Shown here in pieces: positions 27,958 through 39,589 of a DNA stretch of 64,000 nucleotides (positions are counted from its first letter, which is position 1; each line of letters starts with the position of its first letter). The position numbers were made by a program, and so were the translations under genes. This stretch comes from Epiperipatus broadwayi. Its lineage: Eukaryota > Onychophora > Udeonychophora > Euonychophora > Peripatidae. The DNA lies in assembly GCA_028023455.1 (NCBI GenBank), contig JAQFVV010006335.1:1203412-1267411 (forward strand), written 5' to 3'. A model generated the notes under the pieces. The model saw only the letters and a program-made list of their open reading frames with translations, searched no databases and had not been told where the DNA came from.

Positions 27958-27958
<1 letters not shown>
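27739..27958. repeat. Perfect 220-bp palindrome with no spacer
   Basis: I compared the arms base by base: 27739-27848 is the exact reverse complement of 27849-27958, with the centre at GATCA|TGATC. The outer arm end is TCCACAGATGGCGTCCTACC. (TA)n tracts lie 40-60 bp to the left (about 27668-27690) and directly to the right (27959-27985). It has no frame. It may be a fold-back MITE or a template-switch or assembly artefact; arms without a single difference imply great youth or an artefact. Confidence 0.85.
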
Positions 27959-27985
<27 letters not shown>

Positions 27986-27990
<5 letters not shown>

Positions 27991-28541
27991 AAATAATAAA
28001 TTTAATGGTAACAAACTATTATAAACAAACCTTAAATCTGTAAAAGTACTTTCGGTTAATTTCTTAAACCTGCCTCAACTGCCATTAAATTAAAAAAAAC
28101 AATGCTGAAGCAAACATCATCAATTCAAATCCCACAAAGCTCATATTTTAATGTTAGCAGCTTGTCTATTTATTAAATGCATTATATTCTTATTTATAAA
28201 AATTGCCTTCTTAATTTTTCTTTTATTATGATTTCTCTCTTCATGAAGAATTTTAACATTTTCAAAATTAAATTTAAACTTATATTTATCTGTTTTGACA
28301 TGATCAAATAAACCTGAAAAAAACATTAAATAACCATTATTTTTACTTTTTACATGATTATATAGCAATTCATGCCCTCTCAATCTTTTCTCAATACTGC
28401 ACCTAGATTCACCTATATATGATAGCATACATTCACAAAAACTTTGATATATGACATTTCTTTTCTACTTGACAGGTATGACATCCTTAGAATTATTGAC
28501 TAATTTATTAATATTGTTTGGAATGTAGGATGAAACATTAA

Positions 28542-28545
<4 letters not shown>
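27986..28545 (-). pseudogene. Truncated Penelope-like element, minus-strand copy, with GIY-YIG endonuclease remnant
   Basis: A 95-codon minus-strand frame (28428 to 28141) holds the GIY-YIG signature LSYIGESRCSIEKRLRGHE near its N-terminus; in PLEs this nuclease nicks the target for target-primed reverse transcription. Upstream on the same strand, past a frame break, lies an NVIYQ-like segment corresponding to the GIY strand. Later the helix that carries the metal-binding Glu reads KRKIKKAIFI, where the complete PLE at 49651-52470 has CKIREAIEIL, so the acidic residue appears lost. The 3' UTR-like sequence runs to 27986, where a (TA)n tract cuts it off. The 5' end is truncated at the central (TA)n, and no reverse transcriptase is present. 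A diverged mirror copy lies at 28634-29300. Confidence 0.7.

Positions 28546-28633
<88 letters not shown>
28546..28633. repeat. (TA)n microsatellite between inverted PLE copies
   Basis: About 44 TA units forming the loop of the large inverted repeat. Confidence 0.97.
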
Positions 28634-28635
<2 letters not shown>

Positions 28636-29300
28636 GTGCTTAATGTTTCATCCTACATTCCAAACAATATTAATAAATTAGTCAATAATTCTAAGAATGT
28701 CATACCTATCAAGCAGAAAAGTAATGTCATATATCAAATTTTTGTGATTGTATGCTATCATATATAGGTGAATCTAAGTGCAATATTGAGAAGAGATTGA
28801 TGGAGCATGAACTGTTATATAAGCCTGTCAAAAGTAAAAAATAATGGTGATTTAATGACACCTTCAGTTTTCTTTGATCATAAAAAAACATGTAAATATA
28901 AGTTTAAATTTGATTTTGAAAATGTGAAAATTTTTCATGAAGAGAGAACCATAATAAAAATATTAAGGAGGCAATTTTTATAAATAGCAATAAAATGCAT
29001 TTAATAAATAGACAAGCTGCTAACATTAAAATACAAGATTTGTGGGATTTGAAGTGATGATGTTTGCTTCCACTTTTTTTTGTTTTTAATTTAATGGCAG
29101 GCTTAAGAAATTAACCAAAATACTTCTGCAGATTTAAGGATTGTTTATAATAGTTTGTTACCATTAAATTTATTATTTTTATTATAATTATAATTTTGTT
29201 TTAGTTAACAGTCACATTATTATTTAAGATCTAATGGTGTTTTCTTTCAAAAGATAACATGCTACTCCGTCGAAATATCGGTGTTCAATGAAAAATATTA
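28634..29300 (+). pseudogene. Truncated Penelope-like element, plus-strand copy, with broken GIY-YIG remnant
   Basis: Reverse-orientation counterpart of 27986-28545. Shared landmarks include AATGTTTCATCCTACATTCC, TATAGGTGAATCTA and GACAAGCTGCTAACATTAAA. The nuclease region (about 28700-29030) has extra indels and in-frame stops relative to the minus copy, so it is non-coding now. The 3' part extends about 110 bp past the homology limit of the left copy and contains TCCGTCGAAATATCGGTG (about 29268), the outward-pointing tail signature. Together the copies form a head-to-head pair with arms of roughly 550 bp around (TA)n. The arms differ visibly, so they are not a recent perfect duplication. 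Confidence 0.65.
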
Positions 29301-29358
29301 CACGGTACAGCCTAAAAAGTTATAATTTTTTACATCATACAACTGTGAATACATTAAA

Positions 29359-29571
<213 letters not shown>

Positions 29572-30863
29572 AACTATAATTTAGTGTGCAAGGCATATGA
29601 AAATGAATGGTGCAATTAATAAATATCAGACATATGACTTCAGGATGGATCCATTGAACATTTATTTGGTGGATGGCTGATTGGGGATGGACCAATCAAT
29701 AATTAATAAAGTATAAATAAATTAGAAATCAAAAGTGTTCAAAATGCTTGATAATAATATAGACAACATTGTAGAGAATATATATGTGAAATCAATCAAT
29801 GAGTTGTCTAATGTCAAAATCCCAAAATTTCTTTTGAAGATCTACACAAAGTAACATACTGTAACATTTTTTTATATTTTGTTAAGCTTTCTTTTATGCA
29901 TTAGAAAGTGCAAGTTAATCGAGTTTTAAAAACAAAAATACACCTTTACCCCACATAGTGATGATAATTGGTCCTCCAAAACTCATTGTTAAGCAAGAAT
30001 ACCATATACAGAATACGTAATTATAATGGGGGTCTATGGGAAAAAAACACATTGGTTTCAAAGCTCAAAGATTTTATTGATTTTTTTATGACAATGATGA
30101 CTAAATACAGTATCTAAAAGGAAAAGTTTTATATCACTGGGAAAACAATGCATATTTTCACTTTAAAAAGTACAGAACAGAAAAAGAAAGAGAAAGTGAA
30201 ACTAAATTTGAATTTAAAAGTTTTTTTTATTCTTCCACAGAAGTTTTTCATGGTAATGAAAAAAGTCCATACTGACGTGCTTTTTTAAAAAAAAATTGTA
30301 TTACAGTATTGAAATTATTCATATTAAAAAACAATGTTTATTTATTAATTATTTAATTGAACATAAAGACTTATTACTGTACTCCACAGTAACAAAATGC
30401 TTAATGCTTATCGTAAAGGCATCAACCTTAGAAAAAAAAATCAACTTATTTTAAAAGTAAAAAATCTAACTTATAATTTTTTAAAACATATCTAGATTTA
30501 TTTTTCTTACTGTATATTTTTAGTAATGTAATAATGCCCCCTCCCCTTTCGAGTAGAAAGATTATTAATTAAATGCAATCTGTTTTTCTTTTTAAACTTT
30601 TCTAATTCAACATTTGTGTTTAAAATGTTGTTTTTCTTTTGATTTGAAACATCTTGAGTGTAAACAACATGTTTATAAAAGAAGTTACAAAATCAATAAC
30701 TATTTTTACATAATTATCCAGGTGTTCTAAAAATAATATATTGTAATTAAGAAACACACCCATGCAGTTTAATATTCATATTTAGTGTTTTCCTCAAAGT
30801 TTGTGATGATGGTATTTTACTTGTCCTGTACTGATTTTATATATTGGAGTATTTCATCATCTA
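29572..30863. other. AT-rich spacer
   Basis: Nothing recognised. A compact patch near 29690-29720 has ACCAATCAAT followed by GTATAAATAAA, which is too weak to call. Confidence 0.35.
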
Positions 30864-30954
30864 ATATAAGTGTTGAATGTCTTTAGAAAAATTAAACTTT
30901 ATTTAAATAATTTAAATAAAGTTTAATTTTTCTAAAGACATTCAACACTTATAT
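30864..30954. repeat. Perfect 91-bp hairpin, 45-bp arms, 1-nt loop
   Basis: 30864-30908 is the exact reverse complement of 30910-30954 around a single A at 30909. The arm includes AAGTGTTGAATGTCTTTAG. It immediately precedes the second fold-back copy. Confidence 0.85.
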
Positions 30955-31500
<546 letters not shown>

Positions 31501-33094
31501 TTGTATGTGTATACAATTACAGCAAAGTCATTACCTGTATACACATTACAATAATATACTTTTGCTTTTGGATAAAATGAATTTAATATACCTATCTCCA
31601 ACGTCATCAGTGATCCAAAATTCAAGATGGCTTCCCCAAAAAAATTTTTTTAAATTTTTTCCTGATTGTTTAAGTGAAAAATCGATTGTAAATTGAAGTA
31701 GTGGGTACAAATTGATAAATGGTCGCTATTGTGAAATATCGCTAAATATTCAATCGCTAAGTGGGGTAATGGTGTATATTCGGTTCATTTACAAGTCTGG
31801 GTATCTCAAGGACATAGCTATAATTCTTGATTAATGGGCCTACTACTTATTACAATGTACACTGGGAGTGGAATCAGTTTTTTATTTATTTAAAAAAGGT
31901 TTCTAGGGTTATTAACCCCTCTAAATTTCATCACATCACATCATTTATGAAGCAAATTATTAAAAAATCGGGAATTATGTTTTTTGTCATTTTAATGCTT
32001 TTATATTAAATTTTCTAGGGCTTAACCCTTAAAGAAGCATATTGGCAATGGTAACCTATTTATTTCCCATGTAATTAGTTAACAATAAAGTTAATAAACT
32101 TAAAACTAATAATGCACAATGAAAATTATTATTAAAGATAAATATTTTTATTATAACAAATTATATTTAAATGAGAATTATTAATAAACTAGAAAATGTA
32201 TATATGATAATCCAAAAACTATTAATAACTCAAATGGTTAATTGACATAGTTCTTATCTTCTTCAATTTCTTCTAGAAGGTTTCATGAATGATAAAAGTT
32301 AATGTCTCTATTGGTATTATATGCTTATAATTAACATTAGTTTGCAAACATTTTTAGTCACAATTTAGGATATGAATAATCTTACTGGTAGGCTTAGCAA
32401 GTTTACATAAATTGTTGATTACCATGCATGGTTTTTCATGAGAGGTAGAATGAGCTTATGGTCATTGTTTTTAAATTGTCCTAAGTCTAGTCACAAAAGT
32501 TCTTTGGGTTGATGTCTTCATGATGAACAATGTTGGAAAATGCTCTGGTCCAGCCCTGCAGGATGAATTATTTCAGCATAGAGTTGTCCTGAATCCTTCA
32601 TGATTCAGGACCAGGCAAAATAAAAAAAAAACAGTTAAGACCCTGTTTAAAGTTTTTCTATCTTTTTTATAACCTTCGATTAGTTTTTAGACTTATGCAC
32701 ATATGTCCTTATTTTTTATTTTATCAAAAATACTAGTTGGTAATCTTACACATCTATTTTTCTTTTTAGTTCCAAAATATTTTTTTTTTACAAATTACTT
32801 CAGCCATCATTAATTAGCATGAAACTTTTTATGATGGTAATCTGTTGCATTTGTAATTATTTGCTTATCTGGATAAATAATAGGCATGTGCCTACATTCT
32901 TTCCAATTTTTACATTCATTTTTAATTAAACAGATAATATCAAACAAATACCTTTATTGCAGGTATTTAAAAATAAATAAATTATACTAACTAAAAAAAA
33001 ATGCATCTTTTAAACGATCTTTAAATTTTACTTTTTATTAAATCTTTTCTAAATATTACCTAATGCCAAAATATTTGAACCATATATATGTAAA
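31501..33094. other. Unclassified, mostly AT-rich
   Basis: No gene supported. 31595-31650 (CCAACGTCATCAGTGATCC and AAGATGGCTTCC) and 31690-31860 have a more mixed composition and may be decayed repeat. An imperfect short hairpin (GTCCTGAAT / ATTCAGGAC) lies at about 32587-32612. Confidence 0.35.
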
Positions 33095-34522
33095 ATGGTT
33101 CAATATATAGAAAATGATTTTATAATTGAGCAAAAGCAAATACAACAAAATACAATAGAACAAATAGTTCTAGAGTTATGCAAGTTTGTCACTAAATCAG
33201 GTGTTATTATTGACAGACACGAGGGGAGCTGCAGAGCAGAAACAAAAGCAAATGATGAAAGAAATGAGGAAAGATGTTGAGGAAAAACAAGAGCAAATAA
33301 TGAGAGAATTGCAGAACTTATTACTAGAGCAAAAACAAATGAATAAAACTTTGGCACAGACCCAAAAACAAATGAAAGAAAATCCAGGTCAAAAGCTGGT
33401 ATAGTTGTTTAAACTAATAAAAAATATCAGACCAAAAGTGGGAACAAATTTTAATACAAATAAAAGATTTGGCACAAACTCAAAAACAAATTAAATAAGA
33501 TATAAGAATTGAGATAAAACAAAATAAAAATGATTATAAAATGTATATTGCTCACAGTAAGGATCCAGAGCAAAATAGTTCATATGTAATGGAGGATGAG
33601 TGTCAGAAATATGAAATTACCAAACTAGTAGAAATTAAAAATATTGTGATCAATGATAGCAATAATCCAGTAAAGTAGGAGAAAATCAGTAAAAAGAATA
33701 CTGATTTAATTGAAGAATTTTAAACAAAAAGATGAAGAAAGTCTGTTGAAAAAAAGACAGAAAATGTGTCAGAAAATATTATAAAGTGCTCAGAGGAAAA
33801 TACACAAACTAAGAAAATGAAATTGTGAATATAAATCTACTGAATCAGAAAAGAGGGCAAACAGCTAAATAAAACTATTAAGATTGGAAAACTAGAGACT
33901 GAGTAAAAACAGGAAATAGAAACTGGAATGAGACAAAAAAAGCTAAAAAAAGTAAATTAGAGGAAACAAAATTTGGAAACACTAACTATGGATGTGAAGC
34001 ATGGTCACGTGGATTGTGTTGAGGCTGATTTACAGTTTGACAGAGAACATTGGTATAAGCAATAGACAGAAGAAACTAAAACATTGTTTATTGATTTGGC
34101 TGTGCAAAAATGATTGATTTCTATCACAATCAGATTGACGGATTCACCAGTACTGTGTATAACATAACAGACATCAAATCAAATATTATATGCATGGATT
34201 TTAGAAGATGGATGAAAGCAACCTTTTTTAAAAAAATAGACACAATTAGAAGTTATGGATCAATGAATCCAATGGGATGTGCACAATAATTTATTAGTGT
34301 TGCCTCATTCTCACATTACATTCATCAATGAAAACAAAGTTTCCAGCAGTGATTTTATTTATGGAAACTGCATTAAAAAGTGATAATGCACCATTGATTA
34401 TATATGTCGACCAACTACTTAAGAAATACTTATTGTATCTTGATGTTTTTAAGGCTGTCTTATCAAAGCACCATGAAAACATTGAAATGTGGGTTAATCT
34501 AGATCAATCTGAGAGCAACTAA
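33095..34522 (+). pseudogene. Decayed coiled-coil retroelement remnant (gag/pol-like)
   Basis: A run of Gln/Lys/Glu-rich coding-like sequence survives in short overlapping forward frames. At 33095 a segment contains IEQKQIQQNTIEQIVLELCK. After a frame change near 33200 comes a coiled-coil stretch with AEQKQKQMMKEMRKDVEEKQ, then further EKQ-rich pieces with stops to about 33960. A frame at 34328-34522 includes KYLLYLDVFKAVLSKHHENI, which loosely recalls the linker before reverse transcriptase in Ty3/gypsy pol; I am not confident of this. The general style resembles the coiled-coil gag at 39590-41201, but the proteins do not align by eye. It is most likely a dead LTR-element copy lying just upstream of the (TA)n target site. 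Confidence 0.4.
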
Positions 34523-34837
34523 TGTGCTATTAAAGTGGTCAAATTTCAAAACACCATCCCAAATAAAATCATAGGTAAAATGATAACTATGCAACCAGAT
34601 TATTTTTTTGGGTAGACTACCAGGTGGTCTACTAGACTAAACACAAAATGTTGTCAGAATAAATGGTTAATGAATTTTTTCTCTTTTTTCAGATTGAGCA
34701 CAAAATTTTGCATTTTGTTAGGAAATGATTTGTTTTTGTCTTCACTGGTAATTATTTCTTTGATCTCTTTCTCCTGCATAATAGCAATAAAAAGAGGCAT
34801 TTTTATTGTTTTTTATGTTCCAATGGGAATATTAAGC

Positions 34838-34839
<2 letters not shown>

Positions 34840-34880
<41 letters not shown>
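34840..34880. repeat. (TA)n tract, left part of the LTR-element target site
   Basis: About 20 TA units ending exactly where the 5' long repeat starts. Its presumed other half is at 46762-46813. Confidence 0.95.
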
Positions 34881-34882
<2 letters not shown>

Positions 34883-35895
34883 TACAGACCTTCAGTGTTA
34901 TTCCATATTCCTCATGAGAAAATAGAGATAATTCCACCACGGAAGGTGTTGAATATTGTGTTTTGTTTAGAAAGTTATGGCAAGATAACGGGTATATTGG
35001 AGGTTAATTCCTGATGATCCATTTAGTATAAATAGTGTGCTAGTATATATGATCAATGTCTGGATTGTGCGGCGGAATAGTGCTGGTAATACACACATAA
35101 GTCAATGGAGAGAGTAAGTTTAAAATTGCGTGATTTAAAAATTTTATTTGCCAATGGAGGATGCAAATACTAGGTTTAATTCGAGTTAATGATTAAGTAG
35201 CACTCACAATATAACTTATACTGAGAAATACAATGTGTATAACAACTTCAGTTGTTATTAAGGTAAATATTAAAATAATAAGTGTAACTTCTGATAAATA
35301 ACCCATAAATTATAATAAGTTATCTAAATAAACTATCATTTAATTAAAGATATGATAATAAAAATCGTTTGTACGCATTGCCTAGAATCAGATTATTTTT
35401 ATTTTAAAACAAATAGTTAGTTAATAAAGTTAAGCAGCCGTTCATATAAGATACACTAAATGGATGAGTTGATGTATCGATGAAAATATTTATTTTGTTA
35501 TATTCAATTTGCATAAATGTAAAAAGAAGATGAAGAAGTAGTTCGAATCCAGGTCTAAAAGTATAGACGAATTAATGTTAGTTATATTTTGTTTTATCCA
35601 TGTGGGATCGAATAAATTGTATATGTTTGTTTATTATGTTAATCATAAAGGATAGTTTTGTTAAACTGTAATAATAAATTATAATTTTGTTATAATTTAA
35701 TAATAAATTATAGTCTTGTTACAAGTTGTCTTGAGTCATTTTTCTTGTGTGCTAAATAAAAGTGTATTTGCATAATACTTGCAATACTTTTCTTGAGTCC
35801 AAAATCATTTATGAAATCTTAAATTCAATACACCAGATAGACAATTGTAAGCAGATCAGAATATTTCAGTATATTTTAATTTAATAAGAATTATT

Positions 35896-38123
35896 GGTTG
35901 TCATCTGATCCTTCGTGTTAGCCATCAGAGGCACGATTTCTAGCTAAATTTCTAGAAATATGCCGTTTCCGTGGCCGCACCCAAGCCTTTAAGCATTCTT
36001 TCTAAAAGAAATCCTAGAAAGATTGTTAACTCGGAGTTAAGTCTACTTTCTATGCTAAAAGGTAGAGTATTAACTCGGAAGTTAAGTCTCCTTTCTACGA
36101 TAAAATCTAGAAAGAGTGTTAACTCGGCTTAGCGGCTAATGGTGTGGCTTTTTCCGATGCTAAAAGCAGAGGAAAATGCCGTAGTTGTTTGTGTCACGCA
36201 CTATATCGTAATGCTGCGTTATGTATTTGATGTAACAATATCGTACTAGGGTGTTTATTTTGATCGTGTCACGATTATTTAAATTTTCATCGGTGCCTTG
36301 TTTTTTTTAAGACCAATCGATGTACTGTTACATTTTATCAATTTTAACAGTATCGTGATTGTTCCTCATAAATTTGTATTCCTCCTAAATTTTCGATTAG
36401 GGTAGAATAGCGTAAAAATTTAAAAATCATGCTTTGTGTCACGTTTTAGCGAGAAATTTTCCGAGACAAAAAGTACGGCTAATTCCCACAACAGAAAACT
36501 TGGAAAAGATGGGAACTGCCAGACACGGGCCAGCGCTGGAATATTTCTACAGCAGAAAAAAACATCCTGCTGCTGAAAGAAAAGATTGGATTGTGCGGCA
36601 AATATATGCAGATTTGAGGTCCGAAAACATCTGCGGACGGAAAGGTTCACTTCATAAAGACAAGTTTGTTTGAGGGATTCTAAATGACCTTCGTCAAATG
36701 TCAAAAATAAAAGAAGTAACTTCAATTTTTATTTAAACGTACATCCCTTCTTCTCCCGATAATTGTTGGCATCGGCAATCAAATGTAAAATAAAAGAAGT
36801 AACTAAAATTTTTATTTAAACGTAACCCCAAAACCCCCTCTTCTCCCAATAATTGTTGTCATCGGCAATCAAAGGGTCAAATAAAAGGAACGTCAATTAT
36901 TCTTTAATCGTATAGAAAAAAAAAAAACCTCCCACTAATTGTCCTGGCCAATCAAATGTAAAACAATCGAAGTAAGACAGTAAATTATTAGTTAAACATA
37001 ACCCAAATTACTATTCGAACGTACACCGAAAAAGACTCATTCTTGTCAATCAAAATTAAAGAAACTTAGACTATTATTGTCCCATTGTCAAATCAAATAT
37101 TATTTGGGAAAACCCAAATAATTTATAAATGAAAAAAAAAGAAAGTCAAATCGGTTTTCAATCAAATGGTAACCGATAAAAGTAACTTAAATTTTGATTT
37201 AAACATACACACGAACAAAAACAAAATTCAAAACTCTCTCTACCAATAATTGTTGTCACCAATCACCAAAAAACACCCACCCCTCTCACTAATTATTGTC
37301 AGCAATCAAATGTACACCACTACTAAAAGTAACGTAAACTACTATTCTTTAAACGGTTACACCCCTTCTCCCAATAATTGTTGTCTACAATCGTACACAC
37401 AAAAAAACACCCTTCCCAGTAATTAGTGTCAGGAATCAAATGTAAACCGATCAAATTAAGACCGCAACTTATTATTTAAATGTAACCCAAATTACTATTT
37501 GAATCTACACCAAAAAAAACACCCGCTCTTGTCAATAAAAATTAAACAAACAACAACTATTATCATCCCATTGTCAAAAATATTTATTTGTAGAACCAAA
37601 ACCATAATTTATAAACGAAAGGAAGTCCAATCGGTCGTCCATCAAATGTAAACCGATAAAAGTAAAGGTTTTAAATTTTATTTAAACATAAACACACGCG
37701 CGCGAAAAAAAAAAAAAACACTTCTCCCAATAATTTTTTCGGCAATCAAATGTAAACCTATCAAAGTAACGTAAATTATTATTTAAAGATCCATCATAAA
37801 ACCCTGTTCTCTCTTGAATTTTGTCAATCCAATTTTACAAAAACTAATATTATTTTTTTTAAAAAAAACCACAAATTACTATTTGAACACACACCAAAAA
37901 AGATCCTTTGGTAAAAAAAAAAAAAAAACTATTATTATCCCATCGTCAAAAATATTATTTGGGAAAAATAATTCAGAAACGAAAAAAAGTAAACTTTGTA
38001 AACAAACCAAAAAAAAAAAGTCAATATTAATAGAGAATCGCTATCCCGGGAACTATATATTAATGTGTTTTTCAGTTAGAAATCGTGCCTCTGGCGGCTA
38101 ACACGAAGGATCAGATGACAACC
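35896..38123. mobile_element. Non-autonomous DNA transposon, 2228 bp, 47-bp terminal inverted repeats, 8-bp target duplication
   Basis: The left end (35896-35942) and right end (38077-38123) are inverted repeats starting GGTTGTCATCTGATCCTTCG, with two mismatches in 47 bp. The 8-bp duplication GAATTATT lies at 35888-35895 and 38124-38131. The homologous 3' LTR carries a single GAATTATT at 45862-45869, the empty site. No transposase is visible. Inside are short repeats around TTAACTCGG (36028, 36071, 36119), then from about 36710 to 37990 degenerate ~90-bp tandem repeats with the core AATAATTGTTGTCATCGGCA, followed by ATCAAATGTAAA. Superfamily is uncertain: 8-bp duplications occur in hAT, P, Merlin and some Mutator elements, and the GG terminus fits Merlin or Mutator better than hAT. 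Confidence 0.85.
36434..36673 (+). CDS. Unrecognised 79-aa frame inside the DNA transposon
   Basis: This 79-codon frame covers the most G+C-balanced part of the transposon, between the TTAACTCGG repeats and the 90-bp tandem array. The first codon is not a convincing start. The composition is mixed, with Arg/Lys clusters and aromatic residues (for example YFYSRKKHPAAERKDWIVRQ around residues 37-56). I find no DDE/D motif and no zinc finger. The antisense strand is open over almost the same interval, which suggests high local G+C rather than selection. It could be a fragment of an ancestral transposase or captured sequence. No function is proposed. Confidence 0.2.
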   Translation: MCHVLARNFPRQKVRLIPTTENLEKMGTARHGPALEYFYSRKKHPAAERKDWIVRQIYADLRSENICGRKGSLHKDKFV

Positions 38124-39024
38124 GAATTATTTATGGAATTGAAAACTTCAGACCAAGACATTTTATTTTATATGTGTGTAAAATCACTTTATTCCCAAAC
38201 TAGTAGCTTTTGGTTGCACATTATTTCGTACACATTTAAGTGAAGTGTCTAAGTAATAAATCTTAGTTAAATTATTGTGTTGTCATGGATAATGGAAGGA
38301 CACAAAAGTACCCTTGTCTTTTCATCATTCCAACTGAGATTCTGGAAAAAGGGCTGTATTATTCAAAATTATGCATTATTATTGAATATGGTTATCATCT
38401 CGTTAAATATTATAATAGTTGATGTGTGGATGAAGACACCTGGAATTTAATAAGGTAAATGTTTCCTATAGCCGATCAGAATGTCAGTCATATGCGACAA
38501 CACAATACTGCCGAGCATTTTTCTTTAAAAATAACAGAGAACCCTGAGATTAGTGTCATTATTATAAGTGCTCTTAAATTAAGAATTGATTCATTATGAT
38601 CAATATTACAAGCGTGGCATGGCTTAAGAGATTGAAACTTCTGATTGTATAATAATAAAATATTGAGATCATATTGGCAAATTAATGAATGTTTTATTTT
38701 AGTCAGTAATATAAACAATGACATGAAATCATCATCATCATTGTCGAACAGTGCAAGTACTTACAGTTCAGAGAATGTGTTTTGGAGAGAGAAAGAATGT
38801 TAGTTCATTCTAAATTTTATTTTTAAATTTATTTTATTAATGATAATTTTTTTTTATTCTATCTCTGTCTGAACTGCATATCGCTGTAGCTGAATTATTG
38901 TAACTAACCAAACAAAGAGCTTTATTAGGTAATATAGGGTTTGCTACCCGAATCATAGACGGAAGCATTTGGGATTTCCGAATTCTCTTTAATAGAAATG
39001 AAGTCTTCGTTTATTAGGTTAGAA

Positions 39025-39079
39025 ATGGCCACCCAACTACAGGGGCCTTCGGTGGCTATAGCTGGCCATGAAGAATTTG
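39025..39079 (+). other. Candidate first gag exon and primer-binding site just after the 5' LTR
   Basis: An ATG at 39025 opens an 18-codon stretch (MATQLQGPSVAIAGHEEF) ending at a GT donor-like site (TTTG|GTAAAA, 39080). An acceptor-like TTTCAG ends at 39554. Joining the two keeps the frame open through 39555-39589 into the ATG at 39590, so a 475-bp intron in the gag leader is possible. The same bases from 39026 (TGGCCACCC...) would also be the primer-binding site. The splice is inferred only. Confidence 0.35.
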
Positions 39080-39589
39080 GTAAAATTTTCTTGAAATAAA
39101 TATAAATAGTATTTGCATGTTAATGAATTAATTGTTCATTGATTGAAAATGTTTGCCAATGATAAATTGTTTCTTTAGCCATAAAATATTATACGAATGT
39201 CTATTTTATGACATAATCTTTTGCCACTGAATAAATCAATTTGTTAGTTTATAATGTTATGGTCTGTAAGTAATTCCATAAAATATTATAATGATTTTAT
39301 TATTTATGTTGATCTGCTTGTATGATGGTGTGATTGGCACTTATACCCTATTACATAATGGTTTGGTGAGATTTCTATGGACCAAGTAGCATATGAGAAA
39401 AGAATATTCGGTAGTTAATGTTGGGACTTTAGAGATATTAAATATCAGAACATAGTTTTTGATGTAGATTGTTTTTGATAGGAGAGGCATGGAGGCAGGA
39501 TGTCTTGTCAATAATTTATTATCAATATTATTAATAGTTCATTACTAATTTCAGTACTGTCAAATAACCGAAAGAGTGAAATTTTAAAT

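Larger units (their letters stand above)
34881..39023 (+). repeat. 5' long terminal repeat, 1907 bp interrupted by a 2236-bp insertion
   Basis: Starts TCTACAGACCTTCAGTG and ends TTTATTAGGTTAGA. The interruption is the DNA transposon at 35896-38123 plus one 8-bp target copy. By eye I count about 29 substitutions and no net length difference against the 3' copy, so identity is about 98.5%. Confidence 0.85.

Noticed and set aside
36420-36725. 101-codon minus-strand frame in the DNA transposon
   Set aside because: Antisense shadow of the G+C-richer patch; no transposase signature on either strand.
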